Assembly: GCF_027943255.1 (NCBI RefSeq)
Contig: NC_072897.1
Location: 44,676,044-44,740,043 of the forward strand
DNA: 64,000 bases
Source of the DNA: Anastrepha obliqua
Lineage: Eukaryota > Arthropoda > Insecta > Diptera > Tephritidae
Direction: 5' to 3'
Both the position numbers and the translations under genes were made by a program. Of this stretch, positions 37,945 to 48,705 are shown one piece after another (position 1 is the stretch's first letter; the number at the start of each line of letters is the position of its first letter). Below the pieces are notes generated by a model, which had not been told where the DNA came from, searched no databases, and saw nothing but the letters and a program-made list of their open reading frames with translations.

Positions 37945-37964
37945 AACGTCGAAATTTCGACGTT
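37945..37964. other. Perfect 20-bp palindrome
   Basis: AACGTCGAAA followed directly by its exact complement TTTCGACGTT, with a further TTCGACGT copy just downstream. Its function is unknown. Confidence 0.8.
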
Positions 37965-39102
37965 ATTCGACGTGATATAAATACGGAGAGCAAAAATTAG
38001 TCATACCTTTTTTTATAATTATATTTATAGTCATCGAAAAAATTTGAAACATATATAAATGGATAGCTTATGTTGAAACTTTTTACATGATATATGTGAA
38101 TAGATGTAGTAAAATTATATGTGAAAAATATCCCATTTTACCTGTATTAAGCGATCCTATATTTGTGTATTTCAAATATCATATTTTTTTTTATTCATGA
38201 ATTGGAAAAATTTAATTTCATGTATTACGGAAAAAAAAATTTTTTTTTTTTTGAAAAACCATAATAAGAAGCAATCACTAACACTAGTTTACGAATTTTC
38301 ACTTTCAAAAATGGTCCTCGACCAAAAAGCGTTTTTTAGACTAATTTGAAGTCGCTGAAACCAAAAATGAATTTTATTTTTTTTTTTTCAAAGAACGGTT
38401 TCCGATATATTCCCAAAAAACCTTTTTTTTTGGGCAATAGTGCAGTTATTACCTGCAATCTCGAAAACAGTGCGCGCCATTTCTTTCACGAGCATAAATT
38501 TCGAAAGGCACACATATAACCTACATGGCAATATATAATTCGTGTCAATGGAAGTCGTAATTTTCGCAAAACAGCTGTTGAAAGTAAAAAAAAGGCATTT
38601 TTGACGTTTTTTACTAAATTATCAAAGTTTATTATATTAACTTTTTTCTGGAACAAAAAATTTGTTTATATCGATATAAGATAGGTTTTCTGAAAGACAA
38701 TTTTGTCACCTACATTTTAAGCCTAAGTTTGTTTGAATCGACGAAAAATTGTAGAATTGTGTGATAATGTAGCTTTTCTGCATTTACCCACAGGTAAAAC
38801 GTTACATATGGCTTATGCAATTTTGTGTAAAAGACAGAAAAAGACATCACAGACCCCATCAGCATTAAGAGACAACTAAAAAAAAAAAAATTTTATTAAA
38901 AAAACAAAATTTTTTTTAATAATATATTATTACAATATTAATATGATATATGTATATATAACACTATATACAATAAAATTATATATATTGTAATAAGCCG
39001 GGCATAAGCCGATTAGAATATTAACGAACATCTGAGAATTGCTTGTAATAATAAAATCCAAATGACGTATAGTTTCGAAAAAAGGAGTTATTTATTTTTT
39101 TG

Positions 39103-40540
39103 CGTTCTTTAGAAAAAAAAAGTTTTGAGTCAAAGAAGTTAGAATTACAAGATTACGTTCTTGAGAAGCTTCAATACCATAATGATAGTGTGAAAGAATT
39201 GAAATATCAGGTTTTGAAGATTGTTACTAATTTTTGTAAAGATATTAATAGAACATTAGAACGATCTAACAGACATTGGCGTCGCGTATTAAATGAGAAT
39301 GCATCTTGGTTAGCTGAAAAAATTGATTTTCCCTTAAACGACAACTTTAAATCATCTTCATCTGGCTCTGGTAGCTGTACTAATGTTGGCCGCCCCGTAA
39401 AAACATTCAATGATGTTTGCGAACGTTCCAAGAGACGTAAAGTAGAGAATTTACGTAAATGATCGCCCATCATCTTCTCGAACTTGCGTGCCCATTAGAC
39501 TTCCGTTCATAAAAGAGAGTTCGATAGTTTCTTTGAAAGAAAGGGATTGGGTACAAAGTCAAATAGATAATTTAACACCAAGTAAAATTAAACTTAATGA
39601 ATTAAATATATCAATTTCGCATAAAATGCTACTCACCATGGTAGATGGCAAAGTAGGTATGCAATGCTCTTACCCACACATCATCATCTCAAAAATGCTA
39701 TGTATGTGGGTCAACGCCAATAATGATGAACAAAATCGAAGAATCAATTCTAAAGGAAACCGATCCATCTACATTTCAGTTTGGCTTGTCCACTTTACAT
39801 GCATGGATAAGATTTTTCGAATGTTTACTACACATACATATCATATCGATTAGAGTTCAAAAAATGGCAGGCTAGAAGTCTAGAAGAAAAAAATAGTTTA
39901 AAAAATAAAAATACATCTGTCCAAGCAGCATTCAAAAGTCGAATGGGATTATTGGTGGATATTCCTAAAACGGGCGGTAGTGGAACGACAAATGATGGGA
40001 ACACGGCTCGCAGGTTTTTTAATGATCCTGAAGTATCATCAGAAATTACTGGAATTGATATTCATTTAATCAAGCGGTTTGCCACTATTTTACAAACTTT
40101 ATCGTCTGGTCTTGATATTAATATTGAAACATTTCAAAAATATGCCCTTGATTCTGCTAAACTATTTGTCCAACTATATGATTGGTATTACATGCCGGCT
40201 TCCGTGCACAAAATATTAATTCATGGGAGTTTAATTATTATATTAAACATGCTTTGCTGCCTATTGGCCAGCTCTCCGAAGAGGCTCAGGAAGCACGCAA
40301 TAAGGATTTGAAAAATTTTAGACAAAACAATACACGAAAAATGTCGAGAACTGACACAATGACAGATTTATTAAATGCTTTGCTTTGTTCATCAGATGTA
40401 GTTATAATATCAAAAACTAAGGTTCCGAAAAACAAGTCAAAAACAAGTCATTTTCAAAAAAGGTTCTTGCGCTTTTAAATTTGAAAAATGATCCAGCCTC
40501 AGAAAACAGCTCATCAGAAACCGAGGATTCTGAATCATAA
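39103..40540 (+). pseudogene. Transib transposase, frameshifted
   Basis: Pieces lie in several frames. 39103-39459 holds an N-terminal part ending in RSKRRKVENLRK. 39488-39660 leads to LTMVDGKV, after which the frame shifts and shows a CYVCG zinc-ligand pair and FGLSTLHAWIRFFE (about 39760-39820). 39943-40225 holds GGSGTTNDGNTARRFF and WYYMPASVHKILIHG. 40230-40478 holds LPIGQLSEEAQEARNKDL. The last motif lines up with the region of the third catalytic residue (Glu) in RAG1, which has a similar SEGNE..NK pattern. The natural end appears to be the TAA at 40538-40540 after an acidic tail. At least four frame breaks disable it. Function in life would be DNA cleavage at the terminal repeats; here it is a relic. 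Confidence 0.75.
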
Positions 40541-40866
40541 AAAAAAATTAAAAATTAAAAACAAAAAAACAACTAAATATCCAAAAAAAATTTAAAAACT
40601 AAAACAAAAAAAATTTAAAAATTAAAAACAAAATAAAAAATAAAAAAATCTAAAAACAAAAAAAAAAAATGAGGAGAGAATAACCTTACCCTAAACCTCC
40701 ACGTGGTACTCTCTGGGGTCGTGAAAAATGTAAAAATGAACTCACCAGCTAATAACGGAAGTAAAAATGTATTTATAGTATTCAATGAATTTAAAATTTG
40801 CTAAAACTAAGGTCAGATTCGTCATCACTGATCCTTAAAACCCCTAAATATATATTGTCCGCCAAC

Positions 40867-40888
40867 GCCTTCTGGTCGGACCACTGTG
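40867..40888 (-). other. Transib right terminal repeat with CACAGTG heptamer
   Basis: Read on the minus strand from 40888 the sequence is CACAGTGGTCCGACCAGAAG. The first seven bases equal the consensus V(D)J signal heptamer. The inverted repeat right arm begins two bases further out. Confidence 0.72.
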
Positions 40889-40890
40889 CT

Positions 40891-41213
40891 TTCCCATAAG
40901 AATGATGATATTTCGTATGCACGTATCTATGTTTTTATAAGGACAAAATGCGAAATGGTGAAAACTATGAAATTTTTTCAAATCTGAAACAGAAGAACTT
41001 GGAATTAAGAGACTGATAATTGATAAATGTGTATTATCTGCAGCTAGTACAACTTTACTCGTGAGTGTGGAGAAAATAGCATTCAATTATTAGACTTTTT
41101 CGTCCTAGTGCTTCTGCGCAAGAACTGCTCCTGGGTCATTGGAAAAGTTCGGTGGACCAAGTAATGTTTTCGTATTGGATCGTATTTAATTCGAATTTCA
41201 AAGCGTGTTGGTT
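40891..41213 (+). repeat. Inverted repeat, right arm
   Basis: The partner of 37279-37598, in opposite orientation. It directly follows the Transib terminus and runs on into 41228-41810, the relative of the array's dispersed repeat. Confidence 0.8.
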
Positions 41214-41227
41214 AAGTAAATAATAAA

Positions 41228-41810
41228 AAAGTGCATATATTTTATTAACGTTTATTGATAACTTCAAATATGTGTGTACGGTGTTGTATAATATACTAAA
41301 AGTCAATATTAGGTAAAATCTTTGATCTTTAGATATATGTATGTATAATATCCCCTAACTCCTAGTTGGCGCATGGAACGTTTAATGGTAATGTCTAATA
41401 AGCATAAAATTATCTTTTTTTATGCGACGTATGTAAATATCTAAATAAAATATTTTACATAAAAATCCTACAAAAATCAAAAATAGGGAAATCAAAATTT
41501 TGCCACAGCATCAAATATGATACATTAGTGCGTAAATACAAATATTTGCATGAATATATGTATGCATGTATGTACATACATACGTTTACCGTACGCTTGC
41601 TCAGTGCTTAGGCAAAGACAAATCGACGCATCCGCTTGTACTTCGAGTCGATTTCTTTTTGTGTACTCGTATACGAGCAAATTATCGTTTGTCGCGTCTC
41701 GAACTTGTTACAACGGCTCACCGTTCCTCTTCTTTCACTCGACCGACCACATCAATATGCCTGTTTGCCAAAAATGAAGTGATTATGGCTCTATCTTATT
41801 ACTTGCTCAA
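41228..41810 (+). repeat. Unclassified dispersed repeat, solo copy
   Basis: A diverged match, in opposite orientation, to 6350-6890 and its array equivalents. With 40891-41213 it forms one family member of at least 0.9 kb. The short frames inside are not conserved between copies, so no gene is called. Confidence 0.65.
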
Positions 41811-41934
41811 TGATTTAAGTGTGCAAAAACAGTTTATTGATAGTGTCGAAATATTGTGTTATTTGTTTTATTTCTTTAGTTATTGTTCTTCCAAAAAATT
41901 TGAAGTTTTTTTATTAATCTCACTTAAATGGTGT

Positions 41935-42001
41935 TATCATCGGAGAGCGACGCAATGAGCGGTTTAAAAAATATGGGGCCTCCACGGTCGCTCCGATGAT
42001 A
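41935..42001. other. Hairpin with 14-base arms
   Basis: ATCATCGGAG(A)GCGAC at 41936-41951 pairs with GTCGCTCCGATGAT at 41987-42000, with one bulged base. This may be a small inverted-repeat element. Confidence 0.6.
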
Positions 42002-42278
42002 TATTTTAGAGGAATATAAAAAAGTACAAAAGCGTGTCAGCGGTCAGTTATTATCATTTATTTTCAGTATATCTATATATATAAAAACTAACGAACCCTC
42101 ACCGGCTTCGCTGGGTAAAAGAAAAATATAAATGAAAAGAGTTCTTTGTTTTTTTCTTGTTTCATCATTTAATTCATGCTCGGTCATTATTTTGTGACTT
42201 ATTCTAATAACAATGTTTTATTTATTTTAGTGACTTACTCTAATGATTGTAAACTAACACCTTATTCTAAAGCCTTCT

Positions 42279-42455
42279 TTTTAAGAAAAGAAAAGCACAC
42301 GTGGATGGATTTACAACGAATGACTTAAACTTTATTTCCAGGTTTTGACAAGCACATGAAAGGTTGCCAGATTTGATAATTACATCAATTGTTTTAATAC
42401 AAATATTTAGTACTGGATGATGTTAGAATTTACATATTGATATACATTCTCAACA
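42279..42455 (-). repeat. Copia LTR (3' LTR of the element)
   Basis: On the minus strand it starts TGTTGAGAATG and ends CTTAAAA. Next to it, at 42456-42465, the element strand reads AGTGGGGG, a polypurine tract priming plus-strand DNA synthesis. Confidence 0.93.
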
Positions 42456-42504
42456 CCCCCACTATATCAAAATTCCAAACAATACAAATACTGTTAAAAA
42501 GAAA

Positions 42505-43290
42505 TCAATATGGAACAATACGAAGAATTTGCATAAATTTATAGTGTTTTATTTCTGACAGTCCCTTAGTTAATAAGTCTGCAGGCATGTTAGCAGTTGG
42601 CAAATATTTAGTTTCAACTAGACCGCTATTAATTACATCTCTGATAAAATTATACCTTACATCGATATGTTTTGATCGTTTATGAGATTGGTGGTTATTT
42701 GCCAGTTTTAATGCACTTTGGCTGTCATTATACAATATTATCATGTTGAAACAACCTGTTAATTCATATTCTAAATTTCTTAAATAAATGGCCTCTCGAC
42801 AAGCTTCTGACAAAGCCATATACTCTGCTTCACAACTACTGAGAGCAACAGTCCTTCGCTTTTTGCTCTCCCAAGAGATGGCAGATCCAGATTTAGTAAA
42901 ACAGATGCCAGTATAAGAACGTCTATCAATGCTATCACTAGCCCAGTCTGCATCTGCATACCCCTCTAGTTCTGTTCTCTCTTTAGAATATCTTGAACAA
43001 TAATGCTTTGTTTTTAACAAATATTTTAAAATTCTCTTAGCATAATTCCAGTGAACACGTGAATAACAATTATTAAATTGACTGAGGTAACTGACTGAAT
43101 AGGCAATGTCTGGTCGTGTCAAAACTGCCAGATACATCAAACTACCTATAAGTTTTTGATATGGCAAATGATCTTCACAGATATCAGATTTCTCAATATT
43201 TAATTTAGTCTCTATCGGAGTACTAACTGTATTACATTCAGACATGTTAAACTTTTTAATCAATTGCTCAATATATTGCTCCTGATCCAC
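42505..43290 (-). pseudogene. Copia RNase H part
   Basis: A third frame with the end of the polymerase (DQEQYIEQLIKKFNM, RPDIAYSVSYLSQF) and an RNase H domain (GYADADWASD, LSSCEAEYMAL, LYNDSQSALKLA, KHIDVRYNFIRD). Stop at 42505, just before the polypurine tract. The shift near 43295 separates it from the polymerase. Confidence 0.92.
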
Positions 43291-43834
43291 TGTAATTATT
43301 TACATTTGCATGTTTATCAATATTAATCCTCATACCTAAATATTGCTTTACCTGACATAAATTTTTAATCTCAAATTTTTGTTCCAAGGCTTCAATTAAA
43401 ATATCAGTTTCTGACTTATCATTTGAAAATATTATGAAATCATCAACATAAATTCCAACAAAAGTTTTCTTACCACTACTATGATTTTTTATAAACACGC
43501 AAGGTTCTAATTTACTTTTGCTAAATTCTAAATTATACAATGTTTCTTCGACTCTCTGATACCAGGCCAGTGCAGATTGTTTTAAACCATACACATCCTT
43601 TTTTAACTTTAACACTTTACTGGAATCTTTAACAGGAAAACCTTCAGGTAAATGCATATACATACTTTCTGTTAAATATCCGTTAAGAAAAGCTGTAGTA
43701 ACGTCTAAGTGAGTAATGCCCATATTGAACTGAACGCTTAATGCAAATAATAAACGCAAGGTTGAATGTCTAATGACCGGCGAGAATGGCTCTTGGTAGT
43801 CCACACCAGCTTTCTGCGTATAACCTTTGGCCAC
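43268..43834 (-). pseudogene. Copia reverse transcriptase part
   Basis: A second frame with AKGYTQKAGVDYQEPFSPV, THLDVTTAFLNGYL, YGLKQSALAWYQ and the catalytic VGIYVDDFIIF. The frame linking it to the integrase part is broken near 43887. It leaves the conserved sequence near 43300, after QYLGMRINID. Confidence 0.92.
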
Positions 43835-43898
43835 TAACCTTGCCCGATACCTTACATTACCATCGCAATCATATTTTCTTTTTAGAACTTACACTGCA

Positions 43899-46409
43899 CT
43901 ACACTAGCATTTTCTGGAGCATCAACAATCTCCCATACTTGGTTGTCTTCGAACGACTCCAACTCTTCTGCCATCGCCTGCAGCCACTGCTGCTTCTTTG
44001 GACCACTGATAGCATCTTCATATTTCGGCTCGTCCTCCCCTGTGGATCTAGTACAAATAGTAGCAATACCGGCTTTTTCCTCTGTCTTTTCTCTTTTATT
44101 TCATCAACTATTTGAGGGGCTTGTTGTGTATTATTGGATTGCGAATCGTTTGTTTTTTCAGGTGTATTACTGATTTTTTGCAAGTCATTATTATATTCTA
44201 CACTCTCTGCATCCCGGAATTCTAAGTCACTAGAGCTTGATTTACTGTGATAATCTAATTTCACCACAGATTCAACCATTGAATCCCCCACTGAATCTGT
44301 GTTCTCTATAGAAACTGTAACTATTTCTTCTTTCTTTGGTTTTTCCTTAATCACAACATCTCTACTGGTTGTAATCTGTCTTCTGATTGGATCATAAATT
44401 CTATATCCTTTTACATTCTCACTGAAACCAACTAGTATATGTTTCTTTGATTTTTTATCCCATTTCGTTCTTTTTTCTTTTGGTATGTGAGCCATCACAG
44501 TGCTTCCAAATATACGTATATGGTCTAAGTTTGGTTTAATTCCAGTCCACGCTTCATATGGTGTCTTTTCAATGCCTGAAGCTACTGACCGGTTTTTTAA
44601 ATAGACAGCTGTGTTCGCAGCTTCTGCCCAAAATGTTTTGTCTAAACCAGCATCGAAGAGAAGACATCTTGCTCTCTCTACAATGGTTCTATTTGATCTC
44701 TCACTTAGCCCATTCTGTTCGGGCGTGTAAGGATTTGTTTTTTGATGTATGATGCCTTCTGATTTCAAATAATTCTCATAATTATTAATGCAATACTCCC
44801 AACCATTATCCGTTCTCAAGATTTTTATATTTTTATTATGAAAATTCTCCACCACGCACTTAAACTCTTTGAAATAGTGTAATACTTCATTTTTTGTTTT
44901 CAGAAAATAAATAAAGGTCATTCTGGTATAGTCATCAATTAATAATAGAAAATATCTTGCACCGCCAATCGACTTGGTCTCCATTGGCCCACAAATATCA
45001 GAATGAACAATTTCTAGTACATCTGTTGCTCGGGATCCAGTACTGAATCGCAATCTTGACTGTTTGCCTTCACAACATATCTCACAATCTGATTTGCTTA
45101 TTGTGAACGTGTCAGGATAATCCAGCCCATTCACTAATCCGCAACGCTTCATTTTGTTCATATCATTGCTATTTATATGACCAAGACGCCTGTGCCACGT
45201 TTCCCCATTCACTATGGTAGATGACGATGATAATAAACAATTCTGCGTTTTTAGATTCAATTTGTAAACACCATTAGTTAAGTTCGCTTCAGCAACCAAT
45301 CCGCCTTTATTGTTTTTAATTAAGCATTTATTCGTTTCAAAGACGACACTGTTTCCATTTTTTATTAACTCACTGACTGATAACAGATTTGTTGTAAGAC
45401 TTGGCACACACAACACATTCTTTACTGTTATATCAAAATCGTAATTTGTTGTTATTTCTACGTCACCGGAACATAAAACAGGCACCTTCATCTTATTTGC
45501 AATTATAATTTCATGAAATGAAGATGAATACTGGGGATTTATCAACCAACTTTCATTCGCGGTCATGTGCGCACTCGCACCTGAATCAGCGTAAAAATCA
45601 GTTCTACTGAATTCGCCGCTCACAAATACAACACTAAAGGCATTACTTTGACTTTTGTTTTTGTCCGACCCTTTGGCCGATGTATCCTTTAATAAAGGAC
45701 ACTGATTCCTGTAATGACCAGTATTTTTACAATGGTAACAAGTAACTGTTTTTGTGTTCCTTGTTTTATTTACATTTGAGATTAAAGTATTGTTGCTATT
45801 TTTACATTTCTTCTGCCAGCCTTTAACGACAAATGCGGAATTGCGCTCTGTTTCACTCACATCAACTGATTCCATATCAAGTAATTTAGTTTTGATGGTG
45901 TCGGTAGTTATTTGAATGCCCGAATGTTCTACGGCCATAATCATAGGCTCAGGTAAACCAGCTAGCAACAAAGAACCGATCCATTCGTCACTAATGGCGA
46001 ATCCTGTTCCTCTTAAACGTTGAGACGTTTCCACTATTTGTGTCACATAATTCGTCATATTTTCACTGTTTTCTAACCTTATGGATATAAGATGACGAAG
46101 CAAACTAATTCTTCTCGAAAAACCTGAATCGTCGAACAAAGCACGCAGCTTTTCTCACAACTCTTTCGTAGTCCTAGTTTCCTCTATGTGCACATATAAA
46201 GATGAATCAATCGTCAAAATCAGCTTAGCTCGTGCTTTTGTATCTGCCGCAACCGCTGCCGCCTCGATTCCTTCTTCTTTGATGAATTTGTCAGCGCCTT
46301 CCAAAACCAATAAGTTTCCTACAGCGAACGCCCAATCCTCAAAATTTTCGCGACCTTTCAGCTTTGGCACATTTGTATGATAACTGCAATTCATTTTTCT
46401 GGCTTGCAC
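43899..46409 (-). pseudogene. Copia gag-protease-integrase, one stop codon
   Basis: Starts at ATG 46409 and is in one frame to 43899 except for a TGA at 46157-46155 in gag. Domains in order: gag; zinc knuckle CYHCKNTGHYRNQC (about 45720); protease DFYADSGASAHMT (about 45590); integrase zinc region WHRRLGHIN...CEICCEGK; and integrase core with VHSDICGP, ILRTDNGWEY and TPEQNGLSERSNRT giving Asp, Asp and Glu. The first frameshift lies near 44080, after which about 60 codons are out of frame. The polyprotein would form the particle, process itself and insert DNA copies. Confidence 0.93.
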
Positions 46410-46463
46410 GATATAAATACCACTATTAACACGACTTTTTATTATATTTTACTATTACTCGTA

Positions 46464-46473
46464 GCCCATAACC
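46464..46473 (-). promoter_or_regulatory. Copia primer-binding site, half-tRNA type
   Basis: Directly next to the 5' LTR the element strand reads GGTTATGGGC. It is complementary to the anticodon stem-loop region of initiator tRNA-Met (GCCCATAACC). Copia-type elements of flies are known to prime from such an internal tRNA-Met fragment rather than from the tRNA 3' end. Confidence 0.82.
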
Positions 46474-46650
46474 TTTTAAGAAAAGAAAAGCACACGTGGA
46501 TGGATTTACAACGAATGACTTAAACTTTATTTCCAGGTTTTGACAAGTACATGAATGGTTGCCAGATTTGATAATTACATCAATAGTTTTAATACAAATA
46601 TTTAGTACTGGATGATGTTAAAATTTACATTTTGATATACATTCTCAACA
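46474..46650 (-). repeat. Copia LTR (5' LTR of the element)
   Basis: Same length as the other LTR and about 97% identical by eye. It should hold the promoter for the element's transcript. Confidence 0.93.
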
Positions 46651-46655
46651 CTTCT

Positions 46656-48705
46656 GATACACAAAATTTTTGGTTTTATTTTCATGCGGTGTATAAATAT
46701 AAAGTAACGATGGTTTCCCTACTCGAGAACATCCTACATACAGTTGCCCATGTCCAAAGCATGGATAAGTTAGGTCAATTCCACATAATTGAAGTGTTTG
46801 ACCTAGAGATTTATTGATTGTAATAGCAAAAGCAAGGCGAATGGGAAATTGAAGTCGCTTAAAATCAAAAGGCAAATCTGTTAAAATCATTGGAATGCGC
46901 GGAATCAAAAAATCTTGACCTTTAAATTTGCCTTTCAAAATTGTTGCTTCAATTACATTGTTCATTGTCCGTTTCACTGCTAATCTTGTCCCATTGCATA
47001 GTTTCGGCTGATTGATATTTCGCAACATAATGATCACTGCGCCGACTTTCAATTGCAAACGATGTGGTGGCAAGCCAGGCAAATTAAGTGAATTCAAAAA
47101 TTAAATTGGATAATTCACTACATCGTCGGGATTAGTGATTGAATCAATTGATTTATAGGTGACAACTTCACCTGAGTCAAAATACTGTCATTGATTTCAT
47201 TGACATCGACATTTTTGGCAGCTAATATAGCTCTCTCGCTTAGCCAATCTTGATTTCGATAGTTTTGTGCAATATTTGGGAATACATTTCGCACTAATTG
47301 TACTCTTGATTCTGTTACTACAAAAATTAGTTGGAAGTGTGATCATGCCTGTATTCTTATCAATTGGCTTTCGTCCATTTCCAATTTGCAACAAATGTTC
47401 GGAAAATTCAGCAGCTGTTGGATCATTCTGTAACTGCACACGAACATTAGTAGTTAATGTGAGTTTTTGAACATATCTCCACAGATTAGAAGATTTAAGG
47501 CACGCTCTCAATTCATCAGCTGCTGTTGATTTGGGAATAACAGGCAAAGTTTGTCGAAAATCACCGGCCAATAGAATTAGTGCACCATCAAATATGTTTG
47601 TGTTATTTCGAAAATCTTTCAGTGTTCTATTTAAGGCTTCCAGTCATTTTTTATGAGCCATAGTACATTCATCCCATACAATAATTTTACATGTTTGTAA
47701 AACCTTTCCCATTCCAGAATTTTTAGAAATGTTGCAAGTTGGTTCTTCATTTACTTGCATATTTAATGGTAATTTTAATGCAGAATGTACAGTGCGACCG
47801 CCGTCCAATAAAGTTGCCGCAATTCCAGATGATGCCAAAGCCAATGCAATATTATTCTGTGATCGAATGGTGGCCAAAATTAACGACAACATAAACGTTT
47901 TTCCAGTCCCACCTGGTGCATCTAAGAGGAATATTCCTCCTCTTTCATTTGCAACATTGTCTGTAATTGTGTCATATGCCTGCCTTTATTCTGTGTTTAA
48001 TTTTGGTAGGTTTGTTGTTACAAATGTGTTCAGATCATTTCGATCATATTCTTTTTCACGTCTTAATTCTGCATTGTATGCATCATGCATCGGACGATTT
48101 GGTGCGATCATACCTAACTCACTCAGAGTTTTATTTGCAATCATGAGGTAAAAGTCTTCGATTTTAATTAATGCCTCATTATATAATTCATCTGTATAAT
48201 TCAAATTTGGATTTGCAGTAATGCGACGTACTTGATGTAGGATATCTTCTGTCATGTATTCTTGGTAAGTACTCCACAATTCTTTTGGGTTTGCTGGAAA
48301 ACATGTAGCAATAATGATGGCAAATAGTGCTCTTATTTGGTGTGGAGAACTTGTTGCACATGCATCCATAAGAGTTGCATCATTTTCAAGCAAATTCAAT
48401 TCTTTGCATGCTTGCTGATAAGTACAACAAAGATGACCATTAACTCGTTTCAAACTTTCGAATGATCTTGGGCCGGGAATATCAACTAAGAGTAAACGTA
48501 AATAGAAACATTCCACTTTACTTGGATGCACAGTGTAAAGTCGTCCGATTGCATCACCCAAATGAACACCTGGATATCCATCTACAGGTATTCCTCGTTG
48601 CCTTCGTACCCAGGACCTTGATGATGCATTCCAAGTATGATATTTACTAACATTTGAATAAAGCAATGTTCTTGCAAATGAATCTGTTTCACATAAGTTG
48701 AAAAA
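46656..48705 (-). pseudogene. Helitron Pif1-like helicase, minus copy
   Basis: Read from 48705 downward. It first shows the Helitron-specific region before the helicase (RRQRGIPVDG, FYLRLLLVDIPGPRSFESL). Walker A GGTGKT is at 47913-47896, Walker B IIVWDECTMAHK near 47655, then GDFRQTLPVIP (about 47566) and, in the last part, LYVGCSRVG near 46720. Stops after NTE (about 47986) and HKK (about 47642), plus a shift near 47195, break the frame. The same breaks occur in the plus copy. Superfamily 1B helicases of this kind unwind DNA during Helitron rolling-circle transposition; this copy is dead. Confidence 0.85.

Larger units (their letters stand above)
38180..40888 (+). mobile_element. Decayed Transib (RAG1-like) transposon
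   Basis: The coding remnants at 39103-40540 match Transib transposase. The right end, read inward, is CACAGTGGTCCGACCAG, ending at 40888. Transib ends are known to resemble the RAG recombination signal heptamer CACAGTG, and this one is identical to it. The left terminal repeat was not found, and the left limit given is only where the T-rich leader sequence seems to start. An A-rich low-complexity tract (40541-40672) lies between the stop codon and the right end. Confidence 0.72.
42279..46650 (-). mobile_element. Complete Copia (Ty1/copia) retrotransposon, disabled
   Basis: 4372 bp with two 177-bp LTRs, a 5-bp target duplication CTTCT (42274-42278 and 46651-46655), a primer-binding site and a polypurine tract, in minus orientation. 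Deleting it restores the Helitron sequence seen in the other palindrome arm exactly at one CTTCT. Coding order is gag, protease, integrase, reverse transcriptase, RNase H, the Copia order. The two LTRs differ at about 5 of 177 positions. Confidence 0.95.
42088..48705 (-). mobile_element. Helitron, minus orientation, 5'-truncated, split by Copia
   Basis: The 3' terminus lies at 42088 on the left; its last bases read TTAG instead of CTAG, preceded by a hairpin CCCAGCGAAGCCGGTGAGGG. The element continues to 42278, is interrupted by Copia, resumes at 46651 and runs to 48705, where it meets a plus-oriented copy of itself. The coding part is a Pif1-like helicase remnant. The Rep (rolling-circle initiator) domain and the 5' TC end are missing. 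Confidence 0.85.

Noticed and set aside
40844..41086. Minus ORF across the Transib terminus and inverted repeat
   Set aside because: It spans an element boundary and is not conserved in the left arm.
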